In this document: positions 24,301 to 32,100 of the stretch, in pieces
How positions within the stretch are numbered: the stretch's first letter is position 1
Layout of the letters: each line of letters opens with the position of its first letter
Assembly (NCBI RefSeq): GCF_002019855.1
Contig: NZ_CM007717.1
Span: 6,271,750 to 6,335,749 of the forward strand
Origin: Streptomyces antibioticus
GTDB taxonomy: Bacteria; Actinomycetota; Actinomycetes; Streptomycetales; Streptomycetaceae
Reading direction: 5' to 3'
Length of the DNA: 64,000 nt
Translations under genes and position numbers: made by a program
Notes under the pieces: model-generated
Seen by the model: the letters and a program-made list of their open reading frames with translations, nothing else
Database searches by the model: none
Told to the model about the DNA's origin: nothing

Positions 24301-26229
24301 GAGCAGCCGGAGCCGCGCGTCCTCCTTGGACAGGGAGCCGACCTCGCGGAGGAAGGCGCCCACCGCGCGGCCCAGCTCCAGCGGGCGGCCGAGCTGGTCG
24401 CCCTTCCAGAACGGCAGGCGGCCCGGCACCCCGGGGGCCGGGGAGACCAGGACGCGGTCACGCGTGATGTCCTCGATGCGCCAGGAACTCGTACCGAGCG
24501 TGAAGACGTCGCCCACCCGGGACTCGTAGACCATCTCCTCGTCCAGTTCGCCGACGCGGCCGCCGCCCTTCTTGGGGTCGGAGCCCGCCAGGAAGACGCC
24601 GAACAGGCCGCGGTCCGGGATCGTCCCCCCGGAGGTGACGGCGAGGCGCTGGGCGCCGGGCCGGCCGGTGACCGTACCGGCCACGCGGTCCCACACCACG
24701 CGCGGGCGCAGCTCCGCGAACGCGTCGGACGGGTAGCGGCCGGCGAGCATGTCCAGGACGGCCGTGAACGCCGACTCCGGCAGCGAGGCGAAGGGCGCGG
24801 CCCTGCGGACCGTGGCCAGCAGGTCGTCGACCTGCCAGGTGTCCAGGGCCGTCATGGCCACCAACTGCTGGGCCAGGACGTCCAGCGGGTTGGCGGGCAC
24901 CCGCAGGGACTCGATCGAGCCCGTGCGCATCCGCTCGGTGACCACCGCCGCCTGGACGAGGTCGCCGCGGTACTTGGGGAACACGACGCCGGTGGAGACC
25001 GCGCCCACCTGGTGCCCCGCGCGGCCGACGCGCTGGAGCCCGGAGGCGACGGAGGGCGGCGACTCGACCTGGATCACCAGGTCGACGGCGCCCATGTCGA
25101 TGCCCAGCTCCAGGCTGGAGGTCGCGACCACGGCGGGCAGCCGGCCCGCCTTCAGGTCCTCCTCGACCAGCGCGCGCTGCTCCTTGGAGACCGAGCCGTG
25201 GTGGGCCCGCGCGATGACCGCCGGGGCGCCCTGGGCCGCACCCGAGCCGCCCATCAACTGGGCGGGGGCGTGATGCTCGTCGAGGGGCTCGCCGGTGGCC
25301 CGCTCGTAGGCGATCTCGTTGAGCCGGTTGCACAGGCGCTCGGCGAGCCGACGGGAGTTGGCGAAGACGATCGTGGAGCGATGGGCCTGGACCAGATCAG
25401 TGATCCGCTCCTCGACATGCGGCCAGATCGACGGGCGCTCGGCCCCCTCCGAACCGTCGGCGACCGGGGAGGCGCCCAGCTCGGCCAGGTCCTGCACCGG
25501 GACGACCACCGAGAGGTCGAACTCCTTGCCGGACTTCGGCTGGACGATCTCCACCTTGCGGCGCGGTGAGAGATAGCGGGCGACCTCGTCGACCGGGCGG
25601 ACGGTCGCCGACAGGCCGATGCGACGGGCGGGCCTCGGCAGCAGTTCGTCCAGCCGCTCCAGGGTCAGCGCGAGATGCGCGCCGCGCTTGGTGCCGGCGA
25701 CCGCGTGCACCTCGTCCAGGATCACCGTCTCGACCCCGGCCAGCGCCTCGCGCGTGGCCGACGTCAGCATCAGGAACAGGGACTCCGGGGTGGTGATCAG
25801 GATGTCCGGCGGGCGGGTGGCCAGCGCGCGGCGCTCGGCGGGCGGGGTGTCGCCGGAGCGGATGCCGACCCTGACCTCGGGCTCGGGCAGGCCCAGGCGG
25901 ACGGATTCCTGACGGATCCCGGTCAGGGGACTGCGGAGGTTGCGCTCGACGTCGACCGCGAGGGCCTTGAGCGGAGACACGTACAGCACCCGGCACCGCT
26001 TCTTCGGGTCGGCCGGCGGCGGGGTCGAGGCGAGCTGGTCCAGGGCGGCGAGGAAGGCGGCCAGCGTCTTTCCGGAACCCGTCGGGGCCACCACCAGCAC
26101 GTCCGACCCCGCGCCGATGGCCTGCCACGCGCCCGCCTGGGCCGCGGTGGGCGCGGAGAACGCCCCCGTGAACCAGCCGCGGGTCGCGGGGGAGAAGCCG
26201 TCGAGGGCCCGGTGTGCGGAGCTGACCAT
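21337..26229 (-). CDS. lhr: Large superfamily 2 DNA helicase Lhr
   Basis: The 1630-residue 3'-5' helicase has RecA-like domain 1 with Walker A VVAPTGSGKT (near residue 50), Walker B/DEVH box VILDEVHAVAG (about 165-175), motif III SAT, and domain 2 with STIVFANSRR, ELGIDMGAVDLVIQVESP and QRVGRAGH. Next come the winged-helix and beta-barrel domains of the Lhr core, then the long C-terminal extension (about 880-1630) typical of full-length Lhr. It unwinds DNA and RNA:DNA hybrids and is mitomycin-inducible in mycobacteria. ATG 26229 has GGATGG upstream; a GTG five codons earlier has none. There is a DR-rich insertion near residues 1465-1530 (Pro/Arg/Ser). It is probably cotranscribed with nei2. 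Confidence 0.94.
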   Translation of the reverse strand: MVSSAHRALDGFSPATRGWFTGAFSAPTAAQAGAWQAIGAGSDVLVVAPTGSGKTLAAFLAALDQLASTPPPADPKKRCRVLYVSPLKALAVDVERNLRSPLTGIRQESVRLGLPEPEVRVGIRSGDTPPAERRALATRPPDILITTPESLFLMLTSATREALAGVETVILDEVHAVAGTKRGAHLALTLERLDELLPRPARRIGLSATVRPVDEVARYLSPRRKVEIVQPKSGKEFDLSVVVPVQDLAELGASPVADGSEGAERPSIWPHVEERITDLVQAHRSTIVFANSRRLAERLCNRLNEIAYERATGEPLDEHHAPAQLMGGSGAAQGAPAVIARAHHGSVSKEQRALVEEDLKAGRLPAVVATSSLELGIDMGAVDLVIQVESPPSVASGLQRVGRAGHQVGAVSTGVVFPKYRGDLVQAAVVTERMRTGSIESLRVPANPLDVLAQQLVAMTALDTWQVDDLLATVRRAAPFASLPESAFTAVLDMLAGRYPSDAFAELRPRVVWDRVAGTVTGRPGAQRLAVTSGGTIPDRGLFGVFLAGSDPKKGGGRVGELDEEMVYESRVGDVFTLGTSSWRIEDITRDRVLVSPAPGVPGRLPFWKGDQLGRPLELGRAVGAFLREVGSLSKEDARLRLLTAGLDAWAADNVLAYLDEQREACGHVPDDRTIVVERFRDELGDWRVVVHSPFGAQVHAPWALALGAKLSERYGMDAQVMHADDGIVLRLPDADLMGLDLLDQEPRKTGTEYDAEQAPVGAADVLFDKGEVDRIVTDQVGGSALFAARFRECAARALLLPRRSPGRRTPLWQQRQRAAQLLEVASEFGSFPIVLEAVRECLQDVFDVPGLVELMGDLESRKVRLVEVTTPEPSPFARSLLFGYVAQFLYEGDSPLAERRAAALSLDSRLLAELLGQAELRELLDAEVLTELERELQWLTEDRRVKDAEGVADLLRLLGPLTDAELAERGAEPAWAPELARARRAIRVRISGADHWAAIEDAGRLRDALGTALPVGVPEAFTEPVKDPLGDLLARHARTHGPFTSTSAAARFGLGVAVTDGALQRLAAAGRVVQGEFHPAGIGQEWCDATVLRRLRRRSLAALRHELEPVPPPALAQFLPQWQHIGKGHSLRGVDGLARAVEQLQGASVPASALEKLVLPSRVRDYTPAMLDELTSAGEVVWAGAGALPGKDGWVSLYMADAAPLLLPPPHPLELTALHQSVLDTLSGGYGLFFRQIADQIRATTHPDVTEPQLADAVWDLAWSGRLTNDTLAPMRSLLGSGRTAGATAHRARRTVPRGRYGSLASGARTASRTGPPTVAGRWSLLPALEPDPTVRAHAVARTLLDRHGVVTRGAVAAEGIEGGFSATYRVLSVFEESGQARRGYVVEGLGAAQFAMDGAVDRLRAVANARDRGEPLPGAAPASDGSPDGRFPGDFPAEDLSWDAAGLDDPFASPGAGGPRGGGPASPYDQGPAPSPYSSAYAPHADRRRRTRDDSAASRALVLAAADPANAYGAALSWPEPPTGAGHKPGRKAGSLVVLVDGELTLYMERGGKTLLAWPSAPGGEESPTDDPRLHSAAEALAAAARAGSLGTITVERVNGASALTSPLGTLLEGAGFIATPRGLRLRP

Positions 26230-26338
26230 GCGTCCATCCTGCACCCCGCCACTGACAATGGCCCTGAGCTGCGCGGATGCGGCGGACCTGGGGAGGGGCG
26301 GGGTGGGTGCCGGAGCCGGGGTCGCGGAGAATGGGGGT

Positions 26339-27301
26339 ATGGCGGGTTCGGACGAGTTGGCGCGGCACTGGCGGTACGCCGACCTGCCCGGGGTCGATCT
26401 GCTGCGCGCCCGCTACATCCGCAAGACCTTCGTCCGGCACACCCACGAGCACTTCGTCATCGCTGCCATCGCCGACGGCGTCGAGGTCTTCCACCACGGC
26501 GGCGCCGACCAGTACGCGGGCGCCGGCGCGCTCGCGCTGGTCAACCCGGACACCCCGCACACCGGCCGGGCCGGTGTCCCGGAGGGCTGGAAGTACGGGG
26601 CGGTGTACCCGGCGCCCGACGTCGTCGCACAGATCGCCGCCGAGACGACGACCCTGCGCGGCACCCCCGGATTCGTCCGCCCCGTCCTCGACGACCCCTA
26701 CGCCGTCGGTCTGGTCCACCAGGTGCTCCGTGCCGCCGACGAGGGCAACGCGCTGGCCGCCGACACCCTGCTGCGGGTGGCCGTCACCCGGCTGCTGCGG
26801 CTCAACGGCGGACCGCTCCCGCAGCGCGAGGTGCGCACGGCCGGGGCGCGGATCGCGGCCCGCGCGCGTGCCGTGCTGGAACAGCGCATGACCGACCCGC
26901 CGACCCTGGAGCAGCTCGCCGCCGACCTCGGCACCAGCCCCTTCGCCCTGCTGCGGGCCTTCCGCGACGCGTACGGCATGCCCCCGCACACCTGGCTGAC
27001 GGACGCGCGCGTGCGGCGGGCGCGGCGGCTGCTGGACGCGGGGACGGCACCCGCCGAGGCCGCCCTGGCGGTGGGGTTCACCGACCAGCCGCACCTCAAC
27101 CGGCACTTCGCGCGGATCGTGGGCGTCCCGCCGGGCGCCTACCAGCGGGAGCGCAAGAACGTACAAGACGCGCGCGGGGAGCTGCTCCTACCGTCCTCGG
27201 TGTGGCAGAACAGACAGCTCTCGCAGACATACGCGCCGACGGCGCGGGAAAGCCGGACTCCGCCGTCGTACGGGACGCCCTCGGGGTCGGGGTCGCCGTA
27301 G
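26339..27301 (+). CDS. AraC-family transcriptional regulator
   Basis: The 320-residue protein has an N-terminal cupin sensing domain (residues 15-110: FVRHTHEHFVIAAIADG, LVNPDTPHTG, WKYGAVYP) and a C-terminal pair of AraC helix-turn-helices (about 175-275: LEQLAADLGTSPFALLRAFR, PHTWLTDARVRRARRLL, VGFTDQPHLNRHFARIVGVP). It is divergent from lhr and immediately upstream of azlCD. Genes of this AraC subgroup commonly sit next to azlC/azlD and probably control them (inference). Its last 100 nt overlap the azlC coding start in another frame, which forces an unusual 30-residue Ser/Pro-rich C-terminus after the last HTH. Confidence 0.88.
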   Translation: MAGSDELARHWRYADLPGVDLLRARYIRKTFVRHTHEHFVIAAIADGVEVFHHGGADQYAGAGALALVNPDTPHTGRAGVPEGWKYGAVYPAPDVVAQIAAETTTLRGTPGFVRPVLDDPYAVGLVHQVLRAADEGNALAADTLLRVAVTRLLRLNGGPLPQREVRTAGARIAARARAVLEQRMTDPPTLEQLAADLGTSPFALLRAFRDAYGMPPHTWLTDARVRRARRLLDAGTAPAEAALAVGFTDQPHLNRHFARIVGVPPGAYQRERKNVQDARGELLLPSSVWQNRQLSQTYAPTARESRTPPSYGTPSGSGSP

Positions 27302-27993
27302 GACTGTCCGGGTTCGCCTTCGGGGTGACCTCGGCCGGCAGCGGGCTCACGGTGTGGCAGACCTGCGCGCTGAGCCTCCTGGTGTTCACCGGCGCCTCCC
27401 AGTTCGCGCTGGTCGGCGCGCTCGCCGCGGGCGGCAACCCGCTGACGGCGGCCGCCGGTGCCTTCTTCCTCGGGGTGCGCAACGCGTTCTACGGGCTGCG
27501 TCTGTCGCAGTTGCTGGCCCTCCCGCGCGCGGTGCGGCCCTTTGCCGCGCAGTGGGTGATCGACGAGACCGCGGCCGTGTCGCTGGCGCAGCCCGGCAGG
27601 CGCGCCGCCCGCATCGGCTTCACGGTCACGGGACTGAGCCTGTACCTGCTGTGGAACCTCACCACCCTGCTCGGCGCGCTGGGCGCCGAGGCCATCGGGG
27701 ACACGGACGCGTGGGGGCTCGACGCGGCCGGTCCCGCCGTCTTCCTGGCGCTGCTCGCGCCCATGCTCCGGACCACCACCGAGCGGACCGTCGCGGCCCT
27801 CGCGGTCCTGCTGGGCCTCGGGCTGCTGCCCGTCCTGCCCGCCGGGGTGCCCGTCCTGGCGGCCGCGCTCGCCGCGCCGGTCGTGCTGTACGCCCAGGGG
27901 CGGCGCAAGGGAGGCGGGACCGGCGGTGCGTCACCACAGGCGCCGGAAGACGAGCAGGACCGTGACGACGAGCGGCGAGGAGAGCAGCGGTGA
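27202..27993 (+). CDS. azlC: AzlC-family branched-chain amino acid exporter subunit
   Basis: The 263-residue inner-membrane protein of the LIV-E family has several hydrophobic helices, with diagnostic GASQFALVGALAAGGNPLTA, FFLGVRNAFYGLRL and AAQWVIDETAAVS. With AzlD it forms a branched-chain amino acid (or azaleucine) exporter. GTG 27202 gives the N-terminus VAEQTALADIRADG. The upstream ribosome binding site is weak and the start lies inside the end of the AraC gene, so translation may depend on it. The C-terminus is a charged tail. The stop overlaps azlD by 4 nt. Confidence 0.86.
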   Translation: MAEQTALADIRADGAGKPDSAVVRDALGVGVAVGLSGFAFGVTSAGSGLTVWQTCALSLLVFTGASQFALVGALAAGGNPLTAAAGAFFLGVRNAFYGLRLSQLLALPRAVRPFAAQWVIDETAAVSLAQPGRRAARIGFTVTGLSLYLLWNLTTLLGALGAEAIGDTDAWGLDAAGPAVFLALLAPMLRTTTERTVAALAVLLGLGLLPVLPAGVPVLAAALAAPVVLYAQGRRKGGGTGGASPQAPEDEQDRDDERRGEQR

Positions 27994-28298
27994 ACGTCTG
28001 GATAGCGATCGGGGCCACCGCCCTCGGCTGTTACGCCGTCAAGCTCGCCGGGCTCCTCGTGCCCGCGGGAGCGCTGGAGCGGCCCCTCGTCCGGCGGCTC
28101 GCCGCCCTGCTCCCCGTCGCTCTGCTGGCCGCGCTCACGGCCCAGCAGACGTTCGCCGACGGGCACGCCCTGGTGCTGGACGCGCGGGCGGCCGGACTGG
28201 CCGCGGCGGCCGTGGCACTGATCCTGCGGGCGCCCTTCCTGCTGGTCGTCGCCGCCGCGGTGGTGGTGACCGCGGGCGTGCGGGCACTGGGAGGCTGA
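27990..28298 (+). CDS. azlD: AzlD-family branched-chain amino acid exporter small subunit
   Basis: The 102-residue protein with four predicted membrane helices matches AzlD (PF05437) in length and pattern (GCYAVKLAGLLVP, ALLPVALLAALTAQQTF, AAAVALILRAPFLLVV). It is coupled to azlC through a GTGA overlap. It is the partner subunit of the exporter. A 17-bp direct repeat begins at its stop codon. Confidence 0.88.
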   Translation: MNVWIAIGATALGCYAVKLAGLLVPAGALERPLVRRLAALLPVALLAALTAQQTFADGHALVLDARAAGLAAAAVALILRAPFLLVVAAAVVVTAGVRALGG

Positions 28299-28335
28299 CG
28301 GAACTGGTCGGCTGACGGCACTGGGCGGCTTACGG
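28293..28335. repeat. 17-bp tandem repeat, 2.5 copies, at the azlD stop
   Basis: Units GGCTGACGGAACTGGTC (28293-28309), GGCTGACGGCACTGGGC (28310-28326) and a partial GGCTTACGG. The first unit contains the azlD stop codon, so the repeats look like a slippage duplication of the gene end. Confidence 0.75.
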
Positions 28336-28368
28336 ACCGCCCGGGACCCCGACCGGCGCCGGACGGGG

Positions 28369-29349
28369 TCAGCCGACCGCCCGGCCGTGCGCCCGCAGGG
28401 TGCGCAACGCCTCGATCGTCACCATGGGGCGCGCCTCCAGGGCGGGAGCAGGCGCCCAGTGACGCCACCGCACCGGCCAGCCGCCGTCCTCCTGCTGCTC
28501 GCCGGCGAGGAAGTCCAGGGAGCGGGCCATCTCGTCGTCCGTGAACCACGCGCGCGCGAGGGAGTGCGGTGTCCGCGCGAAGTCGTGCGGGAAGTGGTGC
28601 TCCCCGGGGGCGTACCCGGGCGCGACCGGGAAGGCGTCCGGGCGGTCCGGATCCAGCGCGGCCAGCCGGTGCTCGCGCACCAGCCGGCCCAGACGGTCGG
28701 CGGCCGCCTCCGCGCGCGGGCGGTCGGGTACGGCGTCCAGGAAGGCCACGGCGGCCTCGACCTCGTACGGATGGGACCGCTCCAGGGAGTCCACCGCCCG
28801 CCAGCAGAACTCCGTGGCCCGGAACAGCCACGCGTGCCACACCTCGTTTCGGTGCAGCAGACCGACCACCGGACCGGTCGCCAGCAGCTCGCTGGGCGGG
28901 TCGTCCACGATCGGGACGAACGGCGCCACCGGATACCCGCGCTGCGCGGGAAGGACGGCCGGCAGTGCACCGTCGGCGGTGGAGACGGAGGTCAGATAGC
29001 GGCACACGCGCTCCACGCGCTGCCCGCCGCAGCGGCCGATCGAGTCCAGGACACGCAGCGCGTGCGCGGTGTGCAGCGGCTGGCTGACGGGGCCGCGCAG
29101 ATCGGGCTCCAGCGCGTGGCCGTACCCCCCGTCGTCGTTCAGATGGGCGTCGAGGGCGGTCTCGACCGGGTCGGCTCCGCCGCGCAGGAAGTGGTACGCG
29201 AACAGGCGCTGCTCCAGCACGCGCGCGGTGAGCCAGACGAAGTGCTCGGCGCGGAAGAGCGGGGAACGCGTCGAGGGCGTCGGGGTCGCCTGCGGTGACG
29301 GGTGTGACGGGGGTTTCTGGGGGAGTGGGGATGCTCCGATTGCGGCCAT
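28369..29349 (-). CDS. Uncharacterised alpha/alpha-toroid (prenyltransferase/terpene-cyclase-like) protein
   Basis: The 326-residue soluble protein consists mainly of helical repeats with DGG-containing turns: LNDDGGYGHALEPDL (about 70-85), a central pair with VSTADGALP, and EQQEDGGWPVRWRHW near residue 285. Such spaced DGG(W/Y) turns are seen in the alpha/alpha-barrel of squalene cyclases, prenyltransferase beta subunits and related hypothetical proteins. No DXDD catalytic motif is apparent, so cyclase activity is not supported. The first 25 residues are Pro/Ser/Thr-rich; ATG 29349 is the only clear upstream start. It is convergent with azlD and divergent from the DUF3046 gene. Confidence 0.65.
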   Translation of the reverse strand: MAAIGASPLPQKPPSHPSPQATPTPSTRSPLFRAEHFVWLTARVLEQRLFAYHFLRGGADPVETALDAHLNDDGGYGHALEPDLRGPVSQPLHTAHALRVLDSIGRCGGQRVERVCRYLTSVSTADGALPAVLPAQRGYPVAPFVPIVDDPPSELLATGPVVGLLHRNEVWHAWLFRATEFCWRAVDSLERSHPYEVEAAVAFLDAVPDRPRAEAAADRLGRLVREHRLAALDPDRPDAFPVAPGYAPGEHHFPHDFARTPHSLARAWFTDDEMARSLDFLAGEQQEDGGWPVRWRHWAPAPALEARPMVTIEALRTLRAHGRAVG

Positions 29350-29428
29350 GGGTCAGACCGTAGGACGGAAAGCGGTCTCGGCAGGCGGGACCGGCGGGGG
29401 CCACCCCCGGGCGCGGGATACTGGTGTC

Positions 29429-29623
29429 ATGCGGTTGACGGTCTTCTGGCAGCGGATGGACGAACACTTCGGCGCGGGCTACGCCGAGACGTTCGCGCGC
29501 GATCACGTGATGACGGAGCTGGGCGGGCACACCGTGGACGAGGCGCTGGCGGGCGGCTGGGACGCCAAGGACGTATGGCGCGTGGTGTGCACGGTGATGA
29601 ACGTTCCCCACGAAAAGCGCTGA
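29429..29623 (+). CDS. DUF3046 protein
   Basis: The 64-residue protein begins MRLTVFWQRMDEHFG and contains GGHTVDEALAGGWDAKDVWR, the hallmark of DUF3046. Such proteins sit beside recA-recX in most actinobacteria (Rv2738c in M. tuberculosis). The function is unknown; small size and charge suggest a regulator or accessory factor. It lies upstream of recA here, separated by the permease gene. A ribosome binding site is not obvious. Confidence 0.88.
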   Translation: MRLTVFWQRMDEHFGAGYAETFARDHVMTELGGHTVDEALAGGWDAKDVWRVVCTVMNVPHEKR

Positions 29624-29695
29624 TCCCTGCGCCGATCCGTCGCGAAGATCGCGGGCGCCTCCCCGATTGTCGGTGGCGTAGGCGAGACTTGCCCC

Positions 29696-31003
29696 GTGGC
29701 ACCCACTGACGAGCCCGGGCCGACCGCCCGGCAGACACCCCGGCCCGGCGCGACGCCGCCCTCCGACACCCCGGCGGGCGGCGCCGTCGGGCAGGTCGCG
29801 CGCATGCCCCGCTGGCTGCCGCGCGCCATGGTCCTGGCGCTCGCCCTCGTCGGGGTGTTCCAGCTCGGTACCTGGGCTTTCCACCAGCTCATAGGTCTGC
29901 TGCTGAACGTCCTCATAGCCTTCTTCCTGGCCCTCGCCGTGGAACCCGCCGTGAGCAGGCTGGCCGCCCGCGGCATGCGCCGGGGGTTCGCCACGTTTCT
30001 GGTCTTCTTCGGCCTGCTGATCGTGGTCGCCGGGTTCTTCACCCTCCTCGGCTCGATGCTCGCGGGCCAGATCATCAAGATGATCGAGGGCTTCCCCGAG
30101 TACCTCGACTCCGTGATCAACTGGGTCAACACCACGTTCCACACCGAGCTGCGCCGGGTCGACATCCAGGAGGGCCTGCTCCACTCCGACTGGCTGCGGA
30201 AGTACGCCCAGAACAGCGCCGCCGGCGTCCTGGACGTCTCCACTCAGGTCCTGGGCGGCCTGTTCCGGATGCTGACGATCGCGCTGTTCTCGTTCTACTT
30301 CGCCGCCGACGGACCGCGACTGCGCCGCGCCCTGTGCTCCGTCCTGCCGCCCGCCAAGCAGGCCGAGGTGCTGCGCGCCTGGGAGATCGCCGTCGACAAG
30401 ACCGGCGGTTACCTGTACTCACGCGGGCTGATGGCGCTGATCTCGGGCATCGCGCACTACATCCTCCTGGAGGCCCTCGGCATCCCGTACGCGCCCGTGC
30501 TCGCCGTGTGGGTGGGCGTGGTCTCGCAGTTCATCCCCACCATCGGCACGTATCTCGCGGGCGCTCTGCCCATGCTGATCGCGTTCACGGTCTCCCCGCT
30601 GTACGCGCTGTGGGTGCTGGTCTTCGTCGTGGTCTACCAGCAGTTCGAGAACTACATGCTCCAGCCCAAGCTGACGGCCAGGACCGTGGACATCCACCCG
30701 GCGGTCGCCTTCGGCTCGGTCATCGCGGGCACCGCCCTCCTCGGCGCGGTCGGCGCGCTGATCTCCATCCCGGCGGTCGCCACGCTCCAGGCGTTCCTGG
30801 GCGCCTATGTGAAGCGGTACGACGTCACGGACGATCCCCGCGTCCACGGCCACCGGCGCCGCGGCGAGGGCCCGAGCCCGCTGTCCCGCGCGCGGGGGCT
30901 GTGGGGGCGGCGGACACGGGTCCCGAGCCAAGCTCGGGACCGGGTTCAGAGTCGGGACCGGGTTCAGAATCGGGAAGGCGCGCCCGAGACCGGCACCGGC
31001 TGA
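29696..31003 (+). CDS. AI-2E family permease
   Basis: The 435-residue polytopic membrane protein has about 40 disordered N-terminal residues. Hydrophobic segments follow (residues 45-60, 65-85, 100-125, 205-225, 240-265, 275-300, 305-345). The family signatures YLYSRGLMALISGIAHYILL and QFIPTIGTYLAGALPMLIA and the QQFENYMLQPKLTARTVDIH loop place it in the AI-2E transporter family (PF01594). Substrates of non-enteric members are mostly unknown; some are Na+/H+ antiporters. It starts at GTG 29696, 72 bp after DUF3046. The C-terminal 60 residues are Arg-rich and include an 18-bp duplication. Confidence 0.85.
   Translation: MAPTDEPGPTARQTPRPGATPPSDTPAGGAVGQVARMPRWLPRAMVLALALVGVFQLGTWAFHQLIGLLLNVLIAFFLALAVEPAVSRLAARGMRRGFATFLVFFGLLIVVAGFFTLLGSMLAGQIIKMIEGFPEYLDSVINWVNTTFHTELRRVDIQEGLLHSDWLRKYAQNSAAGVLDVSTQVLGGLFRMLTIALFSFYFAADGPRLRRALCSVLPPAKQAEVLRAWEIAVDKTGGYLYSRGLMALISGIAHYILLEALGIPYAPVLAVWVGVVSQFIPTIGTYLAGALPMLIAFTVSPLYALWVLVFVVVYQQFENYMLQPKLTARTVDIHPAVAFGSVIAGTALLGAVGALISIPAVATLQAFLGAYVKRYDVTDDPRVHGHRRRGEGPSPLSRARGLWGRRTRVPSQARDRVQSRDRVQNREGAPETGTG
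30936..30971 (+). repeat. 18-bp tandem duplication in the permease C-terminus
   Basis: GGGACCGGGTTCAGAGTC (30936-30953) is followed by GGGACCGGGTTCAGAATC (30954-30971). In frame it encodes RDRVQS-RDRVQN near the protein end, in a disordered Arg-rich tail. Confidence 0.8.
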
Positions 31004-31049
31004 TCCGCCCGTTCCCGAGGGGGCAGGCTCCCCGAAGGGAAGGCACGGC

Positions 31050-31814
31050 TCAGTACGTGAGCACGGCCCACACCCCCGCCGCGGCGACCGCCGCCCAGTA
31101 GCAGCCCACCGCCGCGACCACGATCCGCCGTCGCACGGGCGCGCTCCACGGGGTGCGGGACAGCAGCCAGGCCAGCGCGGGCAGCACGAGGACGGCGTGC
31201 AGGCTCACCCCGTGCAGCGGCTTGAGCGGGGCCGTCGAGCGGTAGGCCGCCTCCTGGTGGCCCGTGCGGGTCAGGACGACTCCGCGCGCGATCATCGCCG
31301 TTCCCGAGGCGAGCGCGACCAGCAGGACCGCGAAGCCCGAGCGCACCGCGAGCGCCATTCCGGCGGGTCCCGTCGGCGGATGCCGGAAGGACACCACGGC
31401 GAAGACGGTCAGCAGCACCACGAGGACACCGCCGCCGACCGCGAGGGTCATGGACACGGCGGTGTTGAAGGGCGTCTCCATGTCCAGGTGCGAGGGCACG
31501 CGCCGCCACGCCTGGAGAGTGATGCCGCCGACCTCCACGACACAGTCGGCGGCGAACACCCCGAGCAGCAGGGTGCGCAGTCGTGCGTCCAGGCGCAGAC
31601 ACGAGGTGACCCGGACGACCGCGAGGAGGGTCACTCCGAAGGAGAGCCCGAAGGTCACCGGCTTGCGCCAGGACACCGGCCCGTCCCAGGGGCCGCCGTC
31701 GACGGCGAAGACGACGAGATGGAGGAGGCCGGAGAGGATCAGGAGGGCGGCGGTCGCCTCGTAGACGCGGTCCGGTATGCGGTCCTGAGAAGAGGTGGTC
31801 GTCTGATCGGGCAT
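31050..31814 (-). CDS. Hypothetical polytopic membrane protein
   Basis: The 254-residue protein has about seven hydrophobic helices (AALLILSGLLHLVVFAV, PVTFGLSFGVTLLAVVRV, LLLGVFAADCVVEVGGI, VSMTLAVGGGVLVVLLTVFA, GFAVLLVALASGTAMI, GVSLHAVLVLPALAWLL, VAAVGCYWAAVAAAGVWAV). The GPWDGPVSWRKP loop and the conserved-looking HLDMETPFN are striking, but no family is recognised with certainty. ATG 31814 is used (MPDQTTTSSQ); the frame is open to 31934 but that would run through the recA operator. It is divergent from recA. Confidence 0.7.
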   Translation of the reverse strand: MPDQTTTSSQDRIPDRVYEATAALLILSGLLHLVVFAVDGGPWDGPVSWRKPVTFGLSFGVTLLAVVRVTSCLRLDARLRTLLLGVFAADCVVEVGGITLQAWRRVPSHLDMETPFNTAVSMTLAVGGGVLVVLLTVFAVVSFRHPPTGPAGMALAVRSGFAVLLVALASGTAMIARGVVLTRTGHQEAAYRSTAPLKPLHGVSLHAVLVLPALAWLLSRTPWSAPVRRRIVVAAVGCYWAAVAAAGVWAVLTY

Positions 31815-31910
31815 GCACCGAGCGTCCCGTCGCCGACGCGTGCCGTCGTCCTCCGGTCGAAGGCGTCCGGCGTACACCCGGTGAAGTAGCGGTGGTGTCG
31901 CGTGGTGCGC

Positions 31911-31940
31911 TTGACACGAAAATCGAACATCCATTCTTAT
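31911..31940 (+). promoter_or_regulatory. recA promoter region with LexA (SOS) operator
   Basis: A TTGACA -35 lies at 31911-31916. Downstream, 31923-31938 reads TCGAACATCCATTCTT. The left half TCGAAC is a perfect actinobacterial SOS half-site and the right half ATTC deviates by one base from GTTC. It lies where a -10 is expected, so LexA would block the promoter. The recA ATG is 163 bp further, leaving a long 5' leader. Confidence 0.75.
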
Positions 31941-32100
31941 GGAGGCTCCGGCGAGGTTCTCGGCGGGTGTTACGTCCCGGTTTGGTCGGGTGAGTCCCCG
32001 AGTTATCCACAGGCCGGACCGGCGTCGAGGCGCATTGTCAGTGGCAGGCGTTAGCGTCTTTGACGTGAAGCGATCGACTCAAGCAAATCGGGTGGAACCC

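Noticed and set aside
25675..27201. N-terminal 509 codons of the long frame that ends in azlC
   Set aside because: It overlaps lhr antisense and the AraC gene in another frame, with Arg/Gly/Pro-rich shadow sequence; only the part from GTG 27202 has membrane-protein features.
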